This document shows, in pieces, positions 25,617 through 35,717 of a stretch of DNA of 55,970 bases. Numbering within the stretch: position 1 is the first letter of the stretch; each line of letters begins with the position of its first letter. The notes beneath the pieces are model-generated. The model had not been told where the DNA came from, made no database searches, and saw nothing but the letters and a program-made list of their open reading frames with translations. The position numbers and the translations under genes are program-made. Source of the stretch: Rhodobacterales bacterium (lineage in GTDB: Bacteria; Pseudomonadota; Alphaproteobacteria; Rhodobacterales; Rhodobacteraceae); NCBI GenBank assembly GCA_009993005.1, contig JAACUH010000068.1, positions 1-55,970 on the forward strand, given 5' to 3'.

Positions 25617-26332
25617 CGCCAGTCTCCGCGCGTGACCTGCCAGAGCGTGAGCGCCGCAATCGCCGCCGTTTCCGCCCGCAGGATGCGCGGGCCGAGACTG
25701 ATGCCGGTGGCAAAGGGCTTGGTGGCGAGATGCGCGCGCTCGGCAGGGGAAAACCCGCCTTCGGGCCCGACCAGCACCGCGCCGGGGCCGGGCAGGGCCT
25801 GCGCGCCGGCGGGGCTGCCGCGCCGCGCCTCGTCGCAAAACCACAGGTCGCGCCCGGCGGGCCAGTCCGCCAGCACCAGCGCGAGCTTTTGCGGCGCAGC
25901 CACCTCGGGCAGATGGGTCGCGCCGCATTGCTCTGCCGCCTCGATCACATGCGCCTGCATCTTGTCCGCGCGCAGGCGTTCGGCATTGGTGTAATCGGTC
26001 AGCACCGGCACGATCCGCGCGACGCCCAACTCCACCGCCTTTTCCACGATGACATCGGTGCGCGCCTTTTTCACCGGCGCGAACAAGAGCCACAGGTCGG
26101 GCGGCGCGATCAGCGGCGCGGTCTGCCCTTGCACGCAGAGCAACCCCGCCCGCTTGCCCGCCTGCACCACCGCGCCGTCCCATTCGCCGTCGTGCCCGTT
26201 GAAGAGCGACAGCACGGCCCCCACACCAAGACGCATCACCCCAAAGAGGTAATGCGCCTGCGCGTCCGACAGGGGAACCATTTGCCCTTGGGCCAGCGGA
26301 TGCTCTACATGAAGGCGGATTTTCGAGGCCAT
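25613..26332 (-). CDS. rsmE: 16S rRNA m3U1498 methyltransferase RsmE
   Basis: RsmE methylates N3 of U1498 in 16S rRNA, using SAM and a trefoil-knot (SPOUT) fold. The 239-aa protein has the N-terminal PUA-like region (SKIRLHVEHPLAQG, DAQAHYLFGVMRLGVG) and the knot motifs VGPEGGFSPAE and SLGPRILRAETAAIAAL. The start at 26332 (MASKIRLHVEHP) matches the family; longer N-termini do not. No Shine-Dalgarno sequence is visible before it. The start codon lies 11 bp from that of the divergent ubiA gene. Confidence 0.96.
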   Translation of the reverse strand: MASKIRLHVEHPLAQGQMVPLSDAQAHYLFGVMRLGVGAVLSLFNGHDGEWDGAVVQAGKRAGLLCVQGQTAPLIAPPDLWLLFAPVKKARTDVIVEKAVELGVARIVPVLTDYTNAERLRADKMQAHVIEAAEQCGATHLPEVAAPQKLALVLADWPAGRDLWFCDEARRGSPAGAQALPGPGAVLVGPEGGFSPAERAHLATKPFATGISLGPRILRAETAAIAALTLWQVTRGDWR

Positions 26333-26343
26333 GGGGGCAGGAT

Positions 26344-27309
26344 ATGTCTGATGCGCAGGACGCGCCAGAGGCGGTGGACCGGGTTGCCGATGCGCCACCG
26401 GGCAACTGGGTTGACCTTTATGCGCCCGCTGCGGCGCGTCCCTTTCTGCGGCTGTCGCGGGCTGACCGGCCGATCGGCACCTGGCTTTTGTTGCTGCCCT
26501 GCTGGTGGGGGCTGGCGCTGGCGAGCCTGTCCACCGGGCGCTTTGGCCTCTACGACGCGTGGATCGCGCTGGGCTGCGCGCTCGGCGCCTTTCTGATGCG
26601 CGGCGCGGGCTGCACCTGGAACGACATCACCGACCGCCGGATCGACGCGCAGGTGGCGCGCACGCGCAGCCGGCCGCTGCCTTCGGGGCAGGTGACGGTG
26701 CGCGGCGCGGTGCTGTGGATGGGGGCGCAGGCGCTGCTTGCCCTGGGCATCCTGCTCACGTTCAACACCGCCGCGGTCGCGCTGGGCGTGCTCGCGCTGC
26801 TGCCGGTCGCGGTCTATCCCTTTGCCAAGCGGTTCACCTGGTGGCCGCAGGCCTTTCTCGGCATCGCGTTCAACTGGGGCGCGCTGCTGGCCTGGACGGC
26901 GCATACCGGCACGCTGGGTGTGCCGGCGCTGTTTCTCTACGCGGCGGGCATCGCCTGGACGCTGTTCTACGACACGATCTATGCGCATCAGGACAGCGAG
27001 GATGACGCGCTGATCGGCGTGAAATCGACCGCGCGGCTCTTTGGGCAGGACAGCCCGCGCTGGCTGCGCCGGTTCCTGCTGACGACGGTCGGGCTGATGG
27101 GGATGGCGGTGATCACCGCGGGGCTGGGCGCGTCGGTCCTGGCCATGGCCATCGCGCTGGGCGGGCCCTGGGCGATGGGCTGGCACCTTGCCTGGCAGTT
27201 GCGCCGCTTTGACCCGGATGACGGCGCGGGCCTCCTGCGGCTCTTCCGCTCGAACCGCGACGCGGGCCTGTTGGCCGCGCTGTTTTTCGCCACCGCCCTT
27301 CTGGTGTGA
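26344..27309 (+). CDS. ubiA: 4-hydroxybenzoate polyprenyltransferase UbiA
   Basis: UbiA attaches the polyprenyl tail to 4-hydroxybenzoate in ubiquinone synthesis, in the inner membrane. The 321-aa protein has about eight hydrophobic segments and both Asp-rich motifs: NDITDRRID (about residue 93) and DTIYAHQDSEDD (about residue 215), needed for Mg-diphosphate binding. RSRPLPSG after the first motif is also typical. The ATG at 26344 follows GGGGGCAGG. The gene is divergent from rsmE with almost no intergenic DNA. Confidence 0.97.
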   Translation: MSDAQDAPEAVDRVADAPPGNWVDLYAPAAARPFLRLSRADRPIGTWLLLLPCWWGLALASLSTGRFGLYDAWIALGCALGAFLMRGAGCTWNDITDRRIDAQVARTRSRPLPSGQVTVRGAVLWMGAQALLALGILLTFNTAAVALGVLALLPVAVYPFAKRFTWWPQAFLGIAFNWGALLAWTAHTGTLGVPALFLYAAGIAWTLFYDTIYAHQDSEDDALIGVKSTARLFGQDSPRWLRRFLLTTVGLMGMAVITAGLGASVLAMAIALGGPWAMGWHLAWQLRRFDPDDGAGLLRLFRSNRDAGLLAALFFATALLV

Positions 27310-27369
27310 TTGAACCCCGGGGTGCGAGCGCCTAGACAAGGCGCAGTTGCCACTACGCTATGGACCCTA

Positions 27370-29322
27370 ATGCGCCTGTCCTCCTTCTTTGTCGTGCTGA
27401 TCGCCTTTGTCGTGGCGGGCTTTGCCAGTGTGTTTGCCGCCCGTGCGACTGTCGCGGTGGTCGAGGGGCGGTCTGTCGTCGCGGTGCAGGAATCGCTTCT
27501 GGATCAACGGCATGACTGGGTGCGGGTGCAGGGTGACGGGCTTCAGGTCATTCTCGAGGGCGAGGCACCTTCCGAAGCTGTCCGCTTTCGTGCGATGTCG
27601 ATCGCGGGCGGGATCGTGGATGCCAGCCGGGTGATCGACAACATGTCGGTCATGGATACGGCGGGAATCGCCCCGCCCGATTTCGCCATCGAGATCCTGC
27701 GCAATGACAGCGGCGTGTCGCTGATCGGCCTGATCCCCACCGCGACGGACCGCGACGAGATCCTGGCCGAAGTTGGCCGGATCGCGGGCAGCCTGCCGGT
27801 CACGGACCTGCTGCAGGAGGCCGACTATCCCGTCCCCGATGGCTGGCGCCGCGCGCTTACCTATGCGTTGCGGGCGCTGGCGCAATTGCCCCGTGCCAAG
27901 ATTTCGGTCGCGGCGGACGCGGTGTCGATCGACGCCATATCGGATTCGGTCGAGCAGAAGCGCCGGCTCGAGACCGACCTCGCCCGGACCGCGCCGGCGG
28001 GTATGCGGCTGGCGCTGTCGATCAGCGCACCGCGTCCTGTGATCACCCCCTTTACCGTCCGCTTTGTGCGCGGCGCCGACGGCGCGCGGTTCGATGCCTG
28101 TGCGGCCGATACCGAAGAGGCGCAGCGCAAGATCATTGCCGCGGCCGTCGCCGCAGGCGTGTCCGGCCAGGTCGCCTGCCCGCTGGGCCTTGGCGTGCCC
28201 TCTCGCAGCTGGGGCGATGCGGTGGCGCGTGGCATCGCGGCGCTGGACGCGCTTGGCGGCGGGACGCTGACCTTTGCCGATACCGACGTCGTGCTGGTGG
28301 CGACCGAAGCGACCACCCAGGCCGATTTCGACCGGGTGGTGGGCGAACTCGCCAACGCCCTGCCCGATGTCTATGCGCTCGAATCCGAGTTGCCGCGCCC
28401 GGCAGAGGTGACGGCCGACGGACCGCCGCAGTTCACCGTGACACTCAGCCCAGAGGGTCAGGTGCAACTGCGTGGGTGGGTGCCTGACGAGCTGATCAAC
28501 ACCACGGCGCGCAACTTTGCCATGGCGCGATTTGGCCGCCACGAAGTGACCATGGGCACCCGGATCAGCGAGGGGCTGCCCCCCGGCTGGGCGGTGCGCG
28601 TTCTGGCCGGGATCGAAGCGCTGTCGATGCTCTCCAACGGGTCGGTCGTGGTGCAGCCCGATCTGATGACTGTGCGCGGCAATACCGGCGATCCCGAGGC
28701 CAATGCGCTCATCACCCGGCTCATGATCGACAAGCTGGGCCAGAACGCCGATCTGGCCATCGACGTGACCTATGTCGAGGCGCTCGACCCCGTCGCGGGT
28801 CTGCCCACGGCCGAGGAATGCGTCGCGGAGATCCTCGCCGTGACCGAGGCACGCAAGATCACCTTTGATCCCGGCTCCGCCACCATCACCGCGGTGGCGC
28901 AGCCGGTCATCGACGATATCGCCGATATCCTGCGGCGCTGCGCGGAGCTGCGGCTGCAGATCGCAGGCTATACCGACAGCCAGGGCCGGGACGAGATGAA
29001 CCTCGCGCTGAGCCAGCAGCGGGCCGATGCGGTGCTGGATGCGTTACGGGCGCGCCGCGTGCCGGTGGCGAGTTTTTCCGCCATCGGCTATGGCGAAGCG
29101 GACCCGATTGCGGATAATGAAACCGAAGGGGGCCGCGAGGCGAACCGCCGCATAGCGTTTTCGCTGATCGTGCCCGAACCGGTCGCCGAAGAACCGACCA
29201 CGCTGGAAGAGATCGAAGCCGCCGCCGAGGCGCAGGCCGCCGCTGTTGCGGATGGCGCGGGCGACCCCGACGCGGCGCAGACGGAAGCCGGGGCAGAGGG
29301 CGCGGCGACCGCGCAGGAATAG
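27370..29322 (+). CDS. OmpA-family protein with long N-terminal periplasmic region
   Basis: A 650-aa protein. An N-terminal hydrophobic segment (MRLSSFFVVLIAFVVAGFASVFAA) serves as signal or anchor. About 480 residues of periplasmic sequence follow, containing BON-like patterns (VRVQGDGLQVILEGEAPSE and VQLRGWVPDELINTTA). The C-terminal OmpA/MotB peptidoglycan-binding domain (about residues 510-610) has the core ITFDPGSATIT, IAGYTDSQG, NLALSQQRADAVLDAL and GYGEADPIADNETEGGREANRRI. The tail is Glu/Ala-rich and acidic. Such proteins tether the envelope to peptidoglycan. Start at 27370; an upstream in-frame ATG at 27310 is preceded by no ribosome-binding site. Confidence 0.9.
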   Translation: MRLSSFFVVLIAFVVAGFASVFAARATVAVVEGRSVVAVQESLLDQRHDWVRVQGDGLQVILEGEAPSEAVRFRAMSIAGGIVDASRVIDNMSVMDTAGIAPPDFAIEILRNDSGVSLIGLIPTATDRDEILAEVGRIAGSLPVTDLLQEADYPVPDGWRRALTYALRALAQLPRAKISVAADAVSIDAISDSVEQKRRLETDLARTAPAGMRLALSISAPRPVITPFTVRFVRGADGARFDACAADTEEAQRKIIAAAVAAGVSGQVACPLGLGVPSRSWGDAVARGIAALDALGGGTLTFADTDVVLVATEATTQADFDRVVGELANALPDVYALESELPRPAEVTADGPPQFTVTLSPEGQVQLRGWVPDELINTTARNFAMARFGRHEVTMGTRISEGLPPGWAVRVLAGIEALSMLSNGSVVVQPDLMTVRGNTGDPEANALITRLMIDKLGQNADLAIDVTYVEALDPVAGLPTAEECVAEILAVTEARKITFDPGSATITAVAQPVIDDIADILRRCAELRLQIAGYTDSQGRDEMNLALSQQRADAVLDALRARRVPVASFSAIGYGEADPIADNETEGGREANRRIAFSLIVPEPVAEEPTTLEEIEAAAEAQAAAVADGAGDPDAAQTEAGAEGAATAQE

Positions 29323-29339
29323 GGGCGCCATCGCGCCCC
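29322..29339 (+). terminator. Hairpin after the OmpA-family gene
   Basis: GGGGCGC (29322-29328), CATC loop, GCGCCCC (29333-29339): a 7-bp GC stem starting at the stop codon, with no T tract. May attenuate transcription or protect the mRNA 3' end before the small downstream gene. Confidence 0.4.
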
Positions 29340-29355
29340 AAGGCAGGGACGGGAC

Positions 29356-29679
29356 GTGAACAGAACAGAATTCATCATCGCCACCGCGATCATCCTTTTT
29401 GTCGCCTTTGCGCTGGGCTGGTTCGCAAGCTGGCTGGTCAACCGTTTTACCCGTGTGACCAAGGCCGACATGGGCGAGCTCGACCGCATGGCGCAGGCGC
29501 TGCACGAGGCCGAGGAGACCCGCGATCAGGCGATCACCTACCTGCAGCAACGCGAGGCCGAAATCTCGAACCAGCTGACCCAGACCGAGGCCGAATTGCG
29601 CGCTGCAATGGACGGCCTGCGCGATGCCCGGCGCGAAACCGAAGAGTTGCGCAGCTATATCGACCGGCAGAACGCCTGA
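29356..29679 (+). CDS. Small membrane-anchored coiled-coil protein
   Basis: A 107-aa protein starting at GTG (29356) after AGGCAGGGACGGGAC. One N-terminal membrane segment (residues 6-28, FIIATAIILFVAFALGWFASWLV) is followed by a strongly charged helical stretch with heptad pattern (ELDRMAQALHEAEETRDQAI, AEISNQLTQTEAELRAAMDG). It would be a membrane-tethered coiled coil, perhaps with the OmpA-family gene upstream (33 bp gap, same strand). No named family recognised. Confidence 0.75.
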   Translation: MNRTEFIIATAIILFVAFALGWFASWLVNRFTRVTKADMGELDRMAQALHEAEETRDQAITYLQQREAEISNQLTQTEAELRAAMDGLRDARRETEELRSYIDRQNA

Positions 29680-29687
29680 GCGGGACG

Positions 29688-29711
29688 AAGAATTTTCGTA
29701 CGAAAACTCTT
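29688..29711. repeat. Single CGTACG-centred palindrome with one mismatched pair
   Basis: Arms AAGAATTTT and AAAACTCTT flank CGTACG (29697-29702). One pair is imperfect: A versus C on the plus strand, but G-U in a minus-strand RNA. It lies between convergent genes. The dispersed repeat at 29713 begins two bases later. Confidence 0.8.
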
Positions 29712-29712
29712 T

Positions 29713-29746
29713 GCCTCCGGCGGGGATATTTTTGGCAAGATGAAGG
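29713..29746. repeat. Dispersed intergenic repeat, GATATTTTTGGCAAGATGAAG subtype
   Basis: GCCTCCGGCGGGGATATTTT followed by TGGCAAGATGAAGG, nearly identical to the reverse complement of 3328-3362. It directly abuts the CGTACG palindrome, so two repeat families sit side by side in this 90-bp convergent gap. Confidence 0.8.
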
Positions 29747-29769
29747 GGCGGCGGCGGTCTGCTGATGGC

Positions 29770-30972
29770 TCAGTCGAACCGCAGCCAATCGGCCGCGCGG
29801 GTGATCCTGTCGCAGCCGGCAAAGCGGGCGAGACGGCCGAGTTCGGCATCGAGCCGGGCGTGGCGTGCCTTTGTCATCGTCACGGATGGTTCTGGCCAGA
29901 AGGCGCGCAGGGCGAGGGTGCCCGTCTCGCGCTGCGCCTTGACGTCGATCCGGCCGATCAGACGCGCCCCTTCGAGCACCGGAAAGACGTAGTAGCCGTA
30001 ACGGCGCTGTGGCTCGGGGACGTAGATCTCGATCCGGTAGTGGAAGCCGAACAGCCTTTCGGCGCGTTTGCGGTCGCGCAACGCCGGGTCGAAGGGGGAC
30101 AGCAGGCGCAGGCGCGCCGGCGGCTCTGGCGGCGGCTTGACGAGTGTTCCTGGCCGCGCAAAGGCGGCGCGCAGGGTGCCGTCGTTGGCCGCGACCTCGA
30201 CCGCAATGATGCTGCCGGCCGCGCAGGCGGCGGCGCACCAGGCGCGGGCCTCGTCCCGCGTGACCAGCGCCCAGAAATCCGCAATCTCGGCCGCGTTGGC
30301 AAAGCCGAGCCGGTCGAGGGCGGCGTTGCAGGCCCAGTCGATCGTCTCGGCCTCTGTCGGTGTCGTCTCGCGCAGGACTTGCGGGATGACCCGTTCGGTC
30401 AGGTCATAGACCTTGCGGAATCCGTCGCGGCGCACCACCGACAGGGCGCCTGTCCGCCAGAGGTATTCCAGCGCGGTCTTGGACGGGTGCCAGTCCCACC
30501 AGCCGGTCTTGCCCCGCGCCTCGCCTGAGGCAAGCTCGCCCGACGTGCACTCTCCATGGTCCGCGATGCGGCGCAGCACGGCTTCGAACTGCGCCTCGAA
30601 CCCCTCGCCCTGCCAGGCCCGCCAGCGCGGGGTGAGGCGGGCGGCGTCGCGGGCAAAGCGCAGCCGCCAATACGGGAAAAATCCGATCGGAAGGATGGCC
30701 GCGTCATGGGTCCAGTGTTCGAACACCGCGCGGTCGCGCGCCAGGGCGGTGTCGAGTGCCGCGGGCCGGTAGGCGGGCCGGCGCGACCACAGGATCATGT
30801 CATGCGCGCGTGCCACAGTGTTCACGCTGTCGATCTGCACAAAGCCGAGCGCGTCGATCTGGTCATGCAGGGCCGCACCGCTGGCCGGACCGGCGGGCGC
30901 GGTCGCGAGCCCGTGATGCGCGAGAAAGATCCGACGGGCGGTGGCGTTGTCGATCTGGGGCGGTGGCGGCAT
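29770..30972 (-). CDS. YcaQ-like winged-helix DNA glycosylase family protein
   Basis: A 400-aa protein of the crosslink-repair glycosylase YcaQ/AlkX family. The N-terminal region has [25 protein letters not shown], the family motif in which the Q-I-D segment is the proposed active site. Winged-helix domains follow ([30 protein letters not shown]), then [29 protein letters not shown] and [13 protein letters not shown] near the end. The ATG at 30972 ([14 protein letters not shown]) was chosen; further upstream the frame is antisense to smpB. Related enzymes unhook DNA interstrand crosslinks. Confidence 0.9.
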   Translation of the reverse strand: MPPPPQIDNATARRIFLAHHGLATAPAGPASGAALHDQIDALGFVQIDSVNTVARAHDMILWSRRPAYRPAALDTALARDRAVFEHWTHDAAILPIGFFPYWRLRFARDAARLTPRWRAWQGEGFEAQFEAVLRRIADHGECTSGELASGEARGKTGWWDWHPSKTALEYLWRTGALSVVRRDGFRKVYDLTERVIPQVLRETTPTEAETIDWACNAALDRLGFANAAEIADFWALVTRDEARAWCAAACAAGSIIAVEVAANDGTLRAAFARPGTLVKPPPEPPARLRLLSPFDPALRDRKRAERLFGFHYRIEIYVPEPQRRYGYYVFPVLEGARLIGRIDVKAQRETGTLALRAFWPEPSVTMTKARHARLDAELGRLARFAGCDRITRAADWLRFD

Positions 30973-31062
30973 CGGGCGGGTCCGGGGTTGACTGGACGCC
31001 AACCTATGCCGGATTGCCCCGCTCTGGACAGGGGCCGCGTGAGCGCCTATCTCGAGCCGATC

Positions 31063-31539
31063 ATGGCCAGCAAGTCCGACAGCAAGAATTACAAGGTCGT
31101 CGCCGAGAACCGGCGCGCGCGCTATGACTATGCCATCGAGGAAGATATCGAATGCGGCATCATCCTGATGGGGTCCGAAGTCAAATCGCTGCGCCTCGGC
31201 CAATCGAACATCGCCGAGAGCTATGCCAGCGTCGAAGGCGGGGAGCTGTGGCTCACGAACGCCTATATCGCCCGCTATGAGCCCGCCCGCCAATGGGGCC
31301 ATGAAGAGCGCCGCCGTCGCAAGCTGCTCGTCTCGCGCAAGGAGCTGTCGCGCCTGTGGAACGCCACGCAGCGGCAGGGCATGACCATCGTGCCGCTGGT
31401 GATGTATTTCAACGACCGCGGTCTGGTGAAGCTCAAGATCGCGACCGCCAAGGGCAAGCAGAACCATGACAAGCGCGCGACCGAGGCAGAGCGCGACTGG
31501 AACCGCCAGAAACAGCGCCTGATGCGCGACCACGGCTGA
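31063..31539 (+). CDS. smpB: SsrA-binding protein SmpB
   Basis: SmpB binds tmRNA and delivers it to stalled ribosomes in trans-translation. The 158-aa protein starts [23 protein letters not shown] and has [29 protein letters not shown] and the C-terminal basic tail [21 protein letters not shown]. The ATG at 31063 matches the family; a GTG further upstream would add unsupported residues. The ssrA (tmRNA) gene itself is not in the window. Confidence 0.97.
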   Translation: MASKSDSKNYKVVAENRRARYDYAIEEDIECGIILMGSEVKSLRLGQSNIAESYASVEGGELWLTNAYIARYEPARQWGHEERRRRKLLVSRKELSRLWNATQRQGMTIVPLVMYFNDRGLVKLKIATAKGKQNHDKRATEAERDWNRQKQRLMRDHG

Positions 31540-31654
31540 TGGGGCCGCGGCCTTGCCCGGCTCCAACGACCTTGTCACAGTCGTGTTGCGGCGCTAGTCA
31601 CGGCACCGTGGCGCAAGGCCGATCCGGCGCGCCCGAACACCGGAGGGCGCGCGC

Positions 31655-32521
31655 GTGACGATGCCATTTCACGACGATCCGCAGGTGCTGGTCTCGACCG
31701 GCTGGCTTGACGCGCATCTGCGCGACCCCGATCTGCGCCTGCTTGATGCGTCCTGGTATCTGCCGGACATGGGGCGCGATGCGCGGGCCGAATATCTGGC
31801 CGGACACATCCCCGGCGCGCGTTTCTTTGACATCGACGAAATCTCGGACCTGCGCTCTGATCTGCCGCATATGGCGCCGCCGGTGGAAAAGTTCATGAGC
31901 CGGATGCGCGCGATGGGCGTGGGCGACGGGCATCAGGTGGTGGTATATGACGGCGCCGGGCTGATGTCGGCGGCGCGGGTCTGGTGGCTGTTCCGGCTGA
32001 TGGGCAAGCGCGATATCGCGGTGCTCGACGGCGGTCTGCCGAAATGGCGTGCCGAGGGGCGGGTGCTGTCGGACATGCCGCCAGTCGTGCGCGACCGGCA
32101 CATGACGACAAGCCGGCAGAACCAGTTGGTCAAGGACGTGACCGAGGTCGCCCGTGCGGCCAAGCTGGACGATCACGCGATCATCGACGCCCGCGCGCCC
32201 GCGCGGTTCCGTGGTGAGGCGGCAGAGCCGCGAGCGGGGCTGCGGCAAGGGCATATCCCGGGCGCGCGCAACGTGTTCTACCGCGACCTGCTGCACGAAG
32301 ATTTCACCCTGAAACCCGCAGCCGACCTGCGCGCGGTGTTCGAGGCGGCGGGCGTTGACCTGCGCAAACCTGCGATCACCACCTGCGGCTCGGGTATCAC
32401 GGCGGCGGTTCTGTCGCTCGCGCTCGAGCGGATGGGAAAGACCGACCACGCACTCTATGACGGGTCATGGGCCGAGTGGGGCATGTATGACGACCTGCCC
32501 ATCGCAACGGGAGACGCCTGA
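31655..32521 (+). CDS. sseA: 3-mercaptopyruvate sulfurtransferase
   Basis: A 288-aa protein with two rhodanese domains. The catalytic loop CGSGITA is the one typical of mercaptopyruvate rather than thiosulfate sulfurtransferase. The first, inactive domain has DASWYLPDMGRDARAEYLAGHIPGA and the second ends GSWAEWG. It transfers sulfur from 3-mercaptopyruvate to thiols or cyanide. The start is decided by the ribosome-binding site: GGAGG lies eight bases before the GTG at 31655 but too far from the ATG at 31661. Its stop overlaps the next ATG (TGATG), so it is co-transcribed with the aminotransferase. Confidence 0.93.
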   Translation: MTMPFHDDPQVLVSTGWLDAHLRDPDLRLLDASWYLPDMGRDARAEYLAGHIPGARFFDIDEISDLRSDLPHMAPPVEKFMSRMRAMGVGDGHQVVVYDGAGLMSAARVWWLFRLMGKRDIAVLDGGLPKWRAEGRVLSDMPPVVRDRHMTTSRQNQLVKDVTEVARAAKLDDHAIIDARAPARFRGEAAEPRAGLRQGHIPGARNVFYRDLLHEDFTLKPAADLRAVFEAAGVDLRKPAITTCGSGITAAVLSLALERMGKTDHALYDGSWAEWGMYDDLPIATGDA

Positions 32522-33705
32522 TGTTCGAGACGCTCAAGGACCAGCCTGCGGACAAGATCCTCATGCTCATCGCCGCCTTTCGCGACGATCCGCGCGCGGA
32601 CAAGATCGACCTGGGCGTCGGCGTCTACAAGGATGCGACCGGCCTCACCCCGGTGATGCGCGCGGTCAAGGTGGCCGAGCGGCGCCTGGTCGAAACGCAA
32701 GAGACCAAGACCTATACCGGCCTTGCCGGTGATCCGGCCTTTGCCGATGCGATGATCGGTCTGGTGCTGGGCGATGCGGTGGCCCGCGACCGGGTGGCGG
32801 CGGTGGCCACGCCCGGCGGGACCGGCGCGATCCGCCAGGCGCTCGAGCTGATCCGGCTGGCGGCGCCGCAGGCGACCGTCTGGCTGTCGAACCCCACCTG
32901 GCCCAACCACCCGTCGATCATCCGCTATCTGGGGATGAAGATGGCCGAATACCGCTATTTCGACGAGGCCACGCGCGGTGTGGATTTCGCCGGCATGATG
33001 GCCGATCTGACGCAGGTGGCGCCGGGTGATGTGGTGCTGCTGCATGGCTGCTGCCACAACCCCACCGGCGCGAACCTCGGCGCCGCACAATGGGCCGAGG
33101 TCATCGCCACGCTGCGCGCGCGGGGTGCGGTGCCGCTGGTGGACCTCGCCTATCAGGGCTTTGGCGACGGGCTCGATGCCGATGCGGCAGCGACGCGGGC
33201 GGTGGCGGCGGGCTTTGACGAATGCCTGATCGCCACGAGCTGTTCCAAGAACTTTGGCATCTACCGCGAACGCACCGGCCTGCTGATGGCGGTGACGCGC
33301 GGCGCGGCCGAACATCGCACGACGCAGGGCACACTCGCCTTTCTCAACCGTCAGAATTACTCCTTTCCGCCCGACCATGGCGCGCGGGTGGTGACGATGA
33401 TCCTGACAGACCCGGTCCTGCGTGCGGATTGGGAGGCGGAGCTGAACGCGGTGCGCGCCGGCATGCTGGGCCTGCGCGCGGCGCTGGCGGCCGAGCTGCA
33501 ACGGCTCACGAACTCGGACCGCTTCGGTTTTCTCGCGCAGCATCGCGGCATGTTCTCGCGGCTGGGCACGACGCCCGAAGTGGTCGAGCGGCTGCGGACG
33601 GAGCATGGCATCTACATGGTCAGCGACAGCCGCATGAACATCGCCGGGCTGAACGCGCAGACGGTGCCGGTGCTGGCACGCGCCATCGTGGATTGCGGCG
33701 TCTGA
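32521..33705 (+). CDS. Aromatic/aspartate aminotransferase (class I)
   Basis: A 394-aa PLP-dependent aminotransferase of the AspC/TyrB family. Landmarks: IDLGVGVYKDATGLTPVM, the cofactor-binding NPTGANL, the PLP lysine in SCSKNFGIYRERTG and RMNIAGL near the C-terminus. It could serve aspartate or aromatic amino acids. Coupling to mercaptopyruvate sulfurtransferase suggests cysteine transamination to 3-mercaptopyruvate, a known moonlighting reaction of such enzymes (inference). The TGATG overlap with sseA fixes the start. Confidence 0.93.
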   Translation: MFETLKDQPADKILMLIAAFRDDPRADKIDLGVGVYKDATGLTPVMRAVKVAERRLVETQETKTYTGLAGDPAFADAMIGLVLGDAVARDRVAAVATPGGTGAIRQALELIRLAAPQATVWLSNPTWPNHPSIIRYLGMKMAEYRYFDEATRGVDFAGMMADLTQVAPGDVVLLHGCCHNPTGANLGAAQWAEVIATLRARGAVPLVDLAYQGFGDGLDADAAATRAVAAGFDECLIATSCSKNFGIYRERTGLLMAVTRGAAEHRTTQGTLAFLNRQNYSFPPDHGARVVTMILTDPVLRADWEAELNAVRAGMLGLRAALAAELQRLTNSDRFGFLAQHRGMFSRLGTTPEVVERLRTEHGIYMVSDSRMNIAGLNAQTVPVLARAIVDCGV

Positions 33706-33712
33706 GCGGGGA

Positions 33713-33762
33713 AAGAATTTTCGTACGAAAATTCTTGCAAGAGTTTTCGTACGAAAACTCTT
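33713..33762. repeat. Pair of 24-bp CGTACG-centred palindromes
   Basis: Two perfect 24-bp palindromes two bases apart, between convergent genes. First (33713-33736): arms AAGAATTTT / AAAATTCTT around CGTACG (33722-33727). Second (33739-33762): arms AAGAGTTTT / AAAACTCTT around CGTACG (33748-33753). The A-T to G-C change occurs on both arms, preserving pairing. The glnK-amtB terminator lies just beyond at 33784. Confidence 0.88.
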
Positions 33763-33783
33763 TCCCGGCCGCCGCCCCTACGC

Positions 33784-33812
33784 AAAAGGCCCCGGACGCG
33801 TGGTCCGGGGCC
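33784..33812 (-). terminator. Rho-independent terminator of glnK-amtB
   Basis: On the minus strand a perfect 10-bp stem GGCCCCGGAC / GTCCGGGGCC (33812-33803 with 33797-33788), loop CACGC, runs straight into TTTTG. It lies 28 bp after the amtB stop and is a textbook terminator. Confidence 0.92.
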
Positions 33813-33839
33813 TGATGACCAGGGGCATGTGAGGGAGGA

Positions 33840-35219
<1,380 letters not shown>

Positions 35220-35253
35220 CTTGCCCCTGTGGGTTTTTGCATCGCGTTGCGGA

Positions 35254-35592
35254 TCAGAGTGCATCTTCGTTGACCTCGCCGGTGCGCACCCGCAGCGCGC
35301 TTTCGACGTCGAGCACGAAGATCTTGCCGTCGCCGATCTTTTCGGTCTTGGCAGTGCGCGCGATGGTGCTCACGACCTGGTCGGCGAGCCCGTCGGCGAC
35401 CACGATCTCGAGTTTCACCTTAGGCACGAAGTTCACGGCATATTCCGCGCCACGATAGATTTCGGTGTGTCCGGATTGCAGGCCAAAGCCCTTGATCTCG
35501 GTCACCATCATCCCGCGCACGCCGACGGCGGTCAGCGCCTCGCGCACCTCCTCCAGCTTGAACGGCTTGATTGTTGCGATGATGAGTTTCAC
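35254..35592 (-). CDS. glnK: P-II nitrogen regulator GlnK
   Basis: A 112-aa PII protein that senses nitrogen, ATP and 2-oxoglutarate and gates AmtB. The T-loop has the uridylylation tyrosine Tyr51 (RGAEYAVNFVPK), and the B-loop KTEKIGDGKIFV is intact. It begins at a GTG (35592), preceded by AAGGGGAAG, so ATG-based searches miss the correct start. The operon is glnK-amtB. Upstream TGCAC-type direct repeats (35718-35751) may be nitrogen-control sites. Confidence 0.97.
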   Translation of the reverse strand: MKLIIATIKPFKLEEVREALTAVGVRGMMVTEIKGFGLQSGHTEIYRGAEYAVNFVPKVKLEIVVADGLADQVVSTIARTAKTEKIGDGKIFVLDVESALRVRTGEVNEDAL

Positions 35593-35717
35593 GTTCTTCC
35601 CCTTGCGAGTTGTTCCGCAGAGCCCCTCCGGCACGCTGCCCGTTTCCATCAAGGAGGGGCAGAGCGCGCGGGAACAAGGGATTGCTGCGGGTGCAAAAGG
35701 TAAAAATCCGGTAAAAC

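Noticed and set aside
23156-33762. CGTACG palindromes as mobile-element ends
   Set aside because: No transposase, no target-site duplications seen, and the palindromes are perfect dyads rather than inverted terminal repeats of a larger element.
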